NCBI GenBank assembly: GCA_016742125.1
Contig: JACVCM010000041.1
Span: 1-27,067 of the forward strand
DNA length: 27,067 nucleotides
Direction: 5' to 3'
Source of the DNA: Sphingomonadaceae bacterium
GTDB lineage: Bacteria > Pseudomonadota > Alphaproteobacteria > Sphingomonadales > Sphingomonadaceae
Below the pieces are notes generated by a model. That model searched no databases. It saw only the letters and a list, made by a program, of their open reading frames with translations, and was not told where the DNA came from. The translations under genes and the position numbers were made by a program. This document shows positions 22,742 through 27,067 of the stretch, one piece after another. How positions within the stretch are numbered: position 1 is the stretch's first letter; the number at the start of each line of letters is the position of its first letter.

Positions 22742-24199
22742 ATGAAGATCGAATTCGCCAATGCGCGACCCGCAGAAGCCGATGTGCTCGCTTTCTTCGT
22801 AACCAAAAGTAGTTTCGATGGATTTCAGTTCCCGTTGCAAAATGCCCAAATGGTGCACGACACCGCGAAGCTTGCTCGCTTCAAGGGCGACGCAGGGCAG
22901 AGCTTCCTGCTGATTGCGGAGGAAGATGGAAAGCTGGTGCGGATCGTCTTGCTCGCTGTGGCCGAGGGCGACGCGGGCGATTACCAGAAGGCCGGCGGAG
23001 ATATCATTGCCAAGGTCCAGACCTCGGGCGCGACGCACGTCGCGATTCACGCGGAAAACCTGTCGGCCAAAGCGGCGGCGGAAGCAGCTTATGGCGCAAC
23101 CCTTCGCAACTGGCGTATGGATAAATATCGCACGAAATTGGCGGAGACTTCGAAACCCACGGTGCAGGCAGTGACAGTCGTCGGTGCGGCTGCGGAAGCG
23201 GCGGCATTGTGGCCGAGCTATGCCGCCATAGCGGAGGGTGTTGCGCTGACCAAGGAACTGGTGACCGAGCCCGCAAATATCATTTACCCGGAAAGCTTTG
23301 TCGAGCGCTGCCAACATCTGAGAGATCTCGGCGTCGAGATCACCGTCCTCGACGAAAAGCAGATGGCGGAGCTCGGCATGGGGGCACTGTTGGGGGTGGC
23401 ACAGGGTTCGCGGCGTCCCGCGCGGATGCTGGTGATGAAATGGGATGGAACGGGCGGGAAACAGGAACGTCCGGTGGCATTTGTCGGCAAGGGAGTAACC
23501 TTCGACACCGGCGGGATCTCGATCAAACCCGCCGCAGGTATGGAAGACATGAAATGGGACATGGGCGGTGCCGGTGCTGTTGCCGGCGCGATGAAGGCGC
23601 TGGCCGGCCGCAAAGCCAAGGCTTATGTTGTCGGCGTCTGCGGCCTGGTCGAAAATATGCCCGACGGCAATGCCCAGCGACCAGGCGACATTGTGACATC
23701 GATGTCAGGCCAGACCATCGAAGTACTTAACACCGATGCCGAGGGCCGGCTCGTGTTGTGCGATGCTCTTCACTGGGTACAGGAAAATTACAATCCGGAA
23801 TATGTCGTCGATCTTGCGACGCTCACAGGCGCAATCATCATCTCGTTGGGTAATGAACATGCAGGACTGTTTTCGAACAGCGACGAGCTGTCTGACAAAC
23901 TGACTGCAGCAGGCAAGGCTTCGGGTGATTTGCTGTGGCGCTTCCCGTTATCGAAGGCATATGACAAACTGATCGACAGCCCCATTGCCGACATGAAGAA
24001 TATCGGCGCGCGGGGTGCTGGGTCGATTACTGCGGCACAGTTTCTGCAGCGTTTCATCAAGGACGGCGTAAAATGGGCGCATCTCGACATTGCCGGTACC
24101 GTGTGGGCGGACAAGGCAGGGCCGGTATGGGACAAGGGCGCCACTGGTTTTGGCGTGCGTTTGCTCGACCGTTTTGTCGCAGATAACTTCGAAAGCTAA
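22742..24199 (+). CDS. pepA: Leucyl aminopeptidase, M17 family
   Basis: The 485-residue protein is a full-length M17 cytosol aminopeptidase, normally a hexamer with two metals per subunit. The metal and catalytic residues are seen in VGKGVTFDTGGISIKP (Lys250, Asp255, Lys262), MKWDMGGAG (Asp273) and NTDAEGRLVL (Asp, Glu, Arg). It ends with the usual WAHLDIAGTVWADK and GATGFGVRLL. E. coli PepA also binds DNA, but nothing here shows whether this one does. It is divergent from lptD and its stop abuts the holC start. Confidence 0.96.
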   Translation: MKIEFANARPAEADVLAFFVTKSSFDGFQFPLQNAQMVHDTAKLARFKGDAGQSFLLIAEEDGKLVRIVLLAVAEGDAGDYQKAGGDIIAKVQTSGATHVAIHAENLSAKAAAEAAYGATLRNWRMDKYRTKLAETSKPTVQAVTVVGAAAEAAALWPSYAAIAEGVALTKELVTEPANIIYPESFVERCQHLRDLGVEITVLDEKQMAELGMGALLGVAQGSRRPARMLVMKWDGTGGKQERPVAFVGKGVTFDTGGISIKPAAGMEDMKWDMGGAGAVAGAMKALAGRKAKAYVVGVCGLVENMPDGNAQRPGDIVTSMSGQTIEVLNTDAEGRLVLCDALHWVQENYNPEYVVDLATLTGAIIISLGNEHAGLFSNSDELSDKLTAAGKASGDLLWRFPLSKAYDKLIDSPIADMKNIGARGAGSITAAQFLQRFIKDGVKWAHLDIAGTVWADKAGPVWDKGATGFGVRLLDRFVADNFES

Positions 24200-24637
24200 A
24201 TGCAGGTCGACTTCTACCAACTGACGCGTGATCCTGCTGAAAAAGTTGTGCCAGCACTTGCCCAACGCGTTCTGGACGATTGTGGCAGACTTTTGGTTGT
24301 CAGCGGAGAAGATGAGCAACTTAGCATCATTTCCGCCGCGCTGTGGAGTGCGAAGCCCGACAGCTTTCTTGCCCATGCAAAAGCGGGAGACGGCGAAGAT
24401 TTGCTGCAGCCAATATTGCTGTCGAACACGGCTGTGGCGACCAACGATGCGTCGTTTATTGCTATAGTCGACGGGCAGTGGCGAGATGATGCGTTGGGGT
24501 TTGCACGCGCCTTTTATCTATTCCCCCCCAGCCGTATCGATAATGCCCGCGCCGCATGGCGTGCACTTGGCGAGCGCGATGGTGTCGAGCGCCGCTACTG
24601 GAAACAGGAAGGCGGCAAATGGGTGCAGGGGCCGTAA
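24200..24637 (+). CDS. holC: DNA polymerase III subunit chi
   Basis: The 145-residue protein matches HolC, the clamp-loader accessory subunit that contacts single-strand binding protein: it begins VDFYQLT and has ALPALAQRV-like VVPALAQRVLDDCGRLLVV, LWSAKPDSFLAHA, a PILLS strand and FYLFPPSRIDNARAAWRAL. The start is immediately after the pepA TAA, with GAAAG just upstream. The pepA-holC pairing is conserved in many Proteobacteria, which supports the call. Confidence 0.92.
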   Translation: MQVDFYQLTRDPAEKVVPALAQRVLDDCGRLLVVSGEDEQLSIISAALWSAKPDSFLAHAKAGDGEDLLQPILLSNTAVATNDASFIAIVDGQWRDDALGFARAFYLFPPSRIDNARAAWRALGERDGVERRYWKQEGGKWVQGP

Positions 24638-24672
24638 ACAATTGATGGGTTGGGCCGAGCAGGAGAAACAAC

Positions 24673-25182
24673 ATGCGACATATTTCCCTTTTAAGCTTCC
24701 TTCTAGTCCTCACCGCCTGCGGAGGTAATGACGACAGCGCCACCGTCACCACATCTGAGGGGGACGAGGTCAAGATTACGACCGACAGCGACGACAATGA
24801 CAGCGGAACCATAACCTTTGAAAGCAAGGAGGGCGAAGGTAAAATCGTCTTCGGTGACGAAGCGGTCAAGCAGGGGTTGCCGCTGGGGCTCCCGGTCTAT
24901 CCGGGCGGGGATGTCCGCGGTGCCTTCATGGGGAGCAGCAGCAAAGATGGCGCCGCAGGCGGCATGGTCACGGGGGTTGCCTCGGCAGCGCCGGATAAGG
25001 TCATCGACTTTTACAAGGTCGAGGCGGAAAAGCGCGACATGAACATCAAAACGACAACGACCGCCAACAATACAGCCGCTTTTTCGGCCGAGGACGGCAA
25101 AGGCGCGACGTTGATGGTGACGGCGACCTTGGGCGACGATGGCAAGACGACTGCATCGATCATCGGCGGTTCCAAAAAATGA
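24673..25182 (+). CDS. Lipoprotein of unknown function
   Basis: A 169-residue predicted lipoprotein: signal MRHISLLSFLLVLTAC with lipobox LTAC and Cys16, then an acidic, Thr/Ser-rich linker. The C-terminal part (about 65-169) has PVYPGGDV, a region similar to small periplasmic domains that compare substrate patterns such as VIDFYKVEAEKRDM and ATLMVTATLGDDGKTTASII. I do not recognise a named family. It follows holC by 35 bases and is probably read from the same transcript; a palindromic repeat follows it. Confidence 0.75.
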   Translation: MRHISLLSFLLVLTACGGNDDSATVTTSEGDEVKITTDSDDNDSGTITFESKEGEGKIVFGDEAVKQGLPLGLPVYPGGDVRGAFMGSSSKDGAAGGMVTGVASAAPDKVIDFYKVEAEKRDMNIKTTTTANNTAAFSAEDGKGATLMVTATLGDDGKTTASIIGGSKK

Positions 25183-25188
25183 TTTTCC

Positions 25189-25286
25189 GCCCGTCCAGCG
25201 TAGGCTGGAGCGCATGTAGTGGTTCAGTATCGATGTACGGCAGTTGCCATCGCGAGACGTGATGGGCCCCAGCCTGCGCTAGGGCG
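25189..25286. repeat. Palindromic repeat between the lipoprotein gene and ndk
   Basis: CCAGCGTAGGCTGGAGC (ending 25212) and GCCCCAGCCTGCGCT (25266-25280) are inverted copies with about four mismatches, spaced by roughly 53 bases. Elements of this kind, built from a CCAGC-GCTGG core, are common in the group. It lies directly after the lipoprotein stop and could terminate or protect that transcript. Confidence 0.6.
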
Positions 25287-25358
25287 ACGACGGTGGTTTG
25301 CCAGCACCCCTTGCCACACCGCACCCCACCCGCTAGAGGCGCGCGCAATTCAATCCCA

Positions 25359-25364
25359 TATAAT
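25359..25364 (+). promoter_or_regulatory. Perfect -10 element ahead of ndk
   Basis: TATAAT lies 11 bases before the ndk ATG, with no recognisable -35 at 16-18 bases. If used, the transcript would start within the ribosome-binding region, leaving almost no leader. It overlaps the GGAG motif that sits 7 bases before the ATG, so chance is possible. Confidence 0.3.
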
Positions 25365-25375
25365 GGAGTTCTCCC

Positions 25376-25798
25376 ATGGCGGTTACCCGCACCTTTTCGA
25401 TCATCAAGCCCGATGCCACCCGCCGCAACCTGACCGGTGCGGTAACCAAGATGCTCGAGGAAGCCGGTCTTCGCGTCGTCGCATCCAAGCGTATCCACAT
25501 GACCCGCGAACAGGCCGAAGGGTTCTACGCCGTCCACAAGGAACGTCCCTTCTTCGGCGAACTGGTCGAATTCATGACCAGCGGCCCGGTTGTCGTTCAG
25601 GTGCTGGAAGGCGAAAACGCCATGCAGCGCAACCGCGACATCATGGGCGCGACCAACCCCGCCAACGCCGAACCCGGCACGATCCGCAAGGAATTGGCCG
25701 AGAGCATCGAAGCGAACACGGTGCACGGTTCTGACAGCGAAGAAAATGCCGCGATCGAGATCGCTTATTTCTTCAAGCCGGAAGAGATTGTTGGGTAA
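25376..25798 (+). CDS. ndk: Nucleoside diphosphate kinase
   Basis: The 140-residue protein transfers the gamma phosphate between nucleoside di- and triphosphates through a phosphohistidine. It has TFSIIKPDATRRNLTG (6-21), RPFFGELVEFMTSGPVV (57-73), and NTVHGSDS with the active His117, followed by the usual FFKPEEI end. GGAG lies 7 bases before the ATG. The transcript ends at the terminator at 25821-25850, which is shared with the convergent small gene downstream of purN. It supplies deoxynucleotides and CTP/UTP/GTP. Confidence 0.97.
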   Translation: MAVTRTFSIIKPDATRRNLTGAVTKMLEEAGLRVVASKRIHMTREQAEGFYAVHKERPFFGELVEFMTSGPVVVQVLEGENAMQRNRDIMGATNPANAEPGTIRKELAESIEANTVHGSDSEENAAIEIAYFFKPEEIVG

Positions 25799-25820
25799 GC
25801 AACAGATATGACGTGTGAGA

Positions 25821-25850
25821 AAGGCCGTCAGAATAATCTGGCGGCCTTTT
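25821..25850. terminator. Bidirectional terminator between ndk and the purN unit
   Basis: AAGGCCGTCAG (25821-25831) and CTGGCGGCCTT (25838-25848) form an 11-bp stem with one G-U pair and a 6-base loop, followed by TTTT on the plus strand. On the minus strand the same hairpin directly follows the stop of the 51-codon gene and leads into TTTCTC, a weaker T-run. Confidence 0.8.
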
Positions 25851-26004
25851 AGTCTGGCCGACCCGCTCGTTTCAAAAATGTCCGCTTCATTGCGTTAAAT
25901 GCGCGAGCAGAAATGCGTTTGCGTTCAGATTCAGCCAAAATTGTCCGTCTGTCCATTTTCTCGGTTTTGCCGAACAGTAGGCGCTGAATCCAATTCTGCG
26001 ACAC
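25849..26004 (-). CDS. Hidden 51-residue basic protein downstream of purN
   Basis: A GTG start at 26004-26002 lies one base after the purN stop, with a strong GGGGGAG ribosome-binding site inside the last purN codons, 7 bases upstream. The 51-residue product begins MSQNWIQRLLFGKTEKMD and continues ESERKRISARAFNAMKRTF. It has 14 Lys/Arg against 5 Asp/Glu and no cysteine, and could form amphipathic helices. The TAA sits at the foot of the bidirectional terminator, exactly closing the unit. The frame, spacing and terminator all support a real gene. I do not recognise a family; nucleic-acid or membrane binding would suit the charge but is only inference. Confidence 0.62.
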   Translation of the reverse strand: MSQNWIQRLLFGKTEKMDRRTILAESERKRISARAFNAMKRTFLKRAGRPD

Positions 26005-26005
26005 T

Positions 26006-26956
26006 TCAAAACTCCCCCGCCACATCCATCAGCTTGGTCAGTTTCTTCGGCGCGACCGCGCGCCAGCTTTTCGCTAGCCACTCGCCCATATGGTCCCAGT
26101 CGGTGTCGCCTAGGTCGAGCCTGATACCGATCCAGCCGTCGCCGAAATAGGCGGGGCGGTAGTAGCGCTCCTCGTCGCTGTCGATCAGCATTGCCTGCTC
26201 CTCCGCTCCGCTGATCTTGACCAGTAGCGCAGTCTTGCCGTCGCCATGATGGTCGAGCGAAACATAGGCGAACTTTTTGCCGCCGATGATGCCGAAACAG
26301 GGCATGCCGTGGCTTGTGACTTCGTCGGATTCTGGCTGGGCGAGAGCCAGTTCGCGCACCTTTGCGGTCAGCCACGCCGGGTCGATGGCACGGCTGACAT
26401 ATTCAGCGAGAACGCGCGGATAGAGTTGGTGCTCCGCCATTTTCACCCGCGCAGCTAGTATGTCGGCGGTGTCACCCTCGACAATTGCGACTTCAATCTG
26501 ACCCAGCACCGAACCGCTATCGAGTTCGGCGGTAACAAGATGCACGCTGCAGCCAGCCACCTGGTCTCCCGCATCGATGGCGCTTTGATGCGTGTTAAGC
26601 CCTTTATATCTGGGCAGCAAAGAGGGGTGAATATTGAGCATCCGGCCCTCCCATTTCTCCACGAAGGCCTCGCTCAATATCCGCATATATCCGGCGAGCG
26701 CGACGTGGGTTGCGCCGGCATGGACGATGCGGTCGTGCATCATCGCGTCATGGACCGCGCGATCGATATGTTCGTGGGATTGGGCAAAGGTCTCGATGCC
26801 TTCGGCGGCGGCGATTTTCAGGCCCTCGGCTTGCGGATTGTTGCTGGCGACGAGGACGATTTCGTAAGGGCAGTCAGGGTGTTTGGCGGCGTAGAGCAGG
26901 GCGGCCATGTTGGTGCCCGCGCCGGAGATCAAGATGGCGATTTTGGCTTTAGCCAT
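26006..26956 (-). CDS. purN: Phosphoribosylglycinamide formyltransferase fused to an MmcQ/YjbR-type domain
   Basis: From the ATG at 26956 the protein is 316 residues, about 110 longer than normal PurN. Residues 1-190 are a complete GAR transformylase, the third step of purine synthesis, transferring formyl from 10-formyltetrahydrofolate: ILISGAGTNMAALL, MLNIHPSLLPRYKG with the catalytic Asn108 and His110, and AELDSG with Asp146. Residues 194-312 match the MmcQ/YjbR domain pattern (VRELALAQPESDEVTSHGMPCFGI, YFGDGWIGIRLD, WDHMGEWLAKSWRAVAPKKL). The frame extends upstream to 27046, but that portion overlaps the purM tail. The start overlaps the apparent purM stop by 8 bases. Confidence 0.93.
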   Translation of the reverse strand: MAKAKIAILISGAGTNMAALLYAAKHPDCPYEIVLVASNNPQAEGLKIAAAEGIETFAQSHEHIDRAVHDAMMHDRIVHAGATHVALAGYMRILSEAFVEKWEGRMLNIHPSLLPRYKGLNTHQSAIDAGDQVAGCSVHLVTAELDSGSVLGQIEVAIVEGDTADILAARVKMAEHQLYPRVLAEYVSRAIDPAWLTAKVRELALAQPESDEVTSHGMPCFGIIGGKKFAYVSLDHHGDGKTALLVKISGAEEQAMLIDSDEERYYRPAYFGDGWIGIRLDLGDTDWDHMGEWLAKSWRAVAPKKLTKLMDVAGEF

Positions 26957-27059
26957 TGTGCGTTGCGCTCCAGCTACCCATCGCGCTCCAAGTTTCCGCT
27001 CTGCCCGAAACCGTTCCTCCCTTCGCGCCACCTTCGATATGTCCAATCTGGAACACCTC
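26949..27059 (-). CDS. purM: Apparent C-terminus of phosphoribosylformylglycinamidine cyclo-ligase, with an in-frame TAG just upstream
   Basis: In the frame one step away from purN, 36 codons encode EVFQIGHIEGGAKGG, a TVSGRAETWS stretch and GSWSATHNG, ending in TAA at 26951-26949. This has the look of the end of PurM, and purM directly before purN with a short overlap is the standard order. The codon immediately upstream, 27062-27060, is TAG, where the motif GEEVFQIG would call for GAG. Only five more bases are in the window, so I cannot tell whether this is a real truncation, a frameshift or an error at the sequence end. Confidence 0.6.
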   Translation of the reverse strand, partial: EVFQIGHIEGGAKGGTVSGRAETWSAMGSWSATHNG

Positions 27060-27067
27060 CTACCCCG

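Noticed and set aside
22564..22806. 81-codon N-terminal extension of lptD
   Set aside because: It would bury the signal peptide, and it overlaps the start of pepA.
25899..26150. Plus-strand Cys-rich frame of 83 codons
   Set aside because: It is antisense to the end of purN and the small basic gene, and has no ribosome-binding site.
25887..26375. Minus-strand frame of 162 codons overlapping purN
   Set aside because: It is out of frame with the MmcQ/YjbR part of purN and with the better supported 51-codon gene, and has no motif of its own.

Overview
The window looks like a chromosomal segment of an alphaproteobacterium, most likely a sphingomonad (Sphingomonadales). The support is a circularly permuted two-piece ssrA gene encoding the tag ANDNEALALAA, the lptD-surA-pdxA-rsmA and rpiB-glyA-nrdR-trmJ gene orders, a pair of cysteine desulfurases followed by a ferredoxin, and dispersed palindromic repeats of a kind common in this group. 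It is mostly core metabolism and information processing. I see no prophage, transposase, CRISPR array, tRNA or rRNA.

Layout. 1-4153 (minus) holds an M28 lipoprotein peptidase, agmatine deiminase (aguA), an exported methyltransferase-like protein, a DUF3147-type membrane protein and the start of N-carbamoylputrescine amidase (aguB), so both late steps of agmatine-to-putrescine conversion are present. 4261-4875 is rpsD with a clear terminator. 5113-5436 is a small AroQ-type chorismate mutase, convergent on a tightly packed minus operon (9164 down to 5433): rpiB, glyA, a zinc-ribbon membrane protein, nrdR, and a GIY-YIG/TrmJ fusion. 9251-12815 holds a small membrane protein, a minus-strand alpha/beta hydrolase, and a plus-strand trio of two overlapping cysteine desulfurases and a [2Fe-2S] ferredoxin. 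12860-13200 is ssrA. 13203-22563 (minus) reads lptD, surA, pdxA, rsmA, an M20 hydrolase, astA, astB and a 74-residue membrane protein: outer-membrane biogenesis, vitamin B6 synthesis and rRNA methylation, then arginine catabolism. 22742-25798 (plus) is pepA, holC, a lipoprotein and ndk. 25849-27059 (minus) is the tail of purM, a purN fused to an MmcQ/YjbR domain, and a 51-codon gene too short for ordinary ORF calling.

Themes. Arginine is used two ways: through agmatine to putrescine (aguA/aguB) and through succinylation (astA/astB with an M20 hydrolase). Most operon junctions are ATGA overlaps or gaps of a few bases, implying translational coupling.

The most unusual signal is a set of unrelated palindromic repeats, two of which lie in frame inside coding sequences. 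One, of 117 bp, encodes exactly the 39-residue linker that joins a GIY-YIG domain to the TrmJ methyltransferase, and carries a Shine-Dalgarno-like sequence and an ATG of its own. Another adds about a dozen residues to the first cysteine desulfurase. Other points worth a second look are the PurN-MmcQ fusion, an in-frame TAG in the apparent purM tail at the window edge, the hidden small gene after purN, and tandem pseudoknots in ssrA. All identifications are by reading the sequence; no database search was run.
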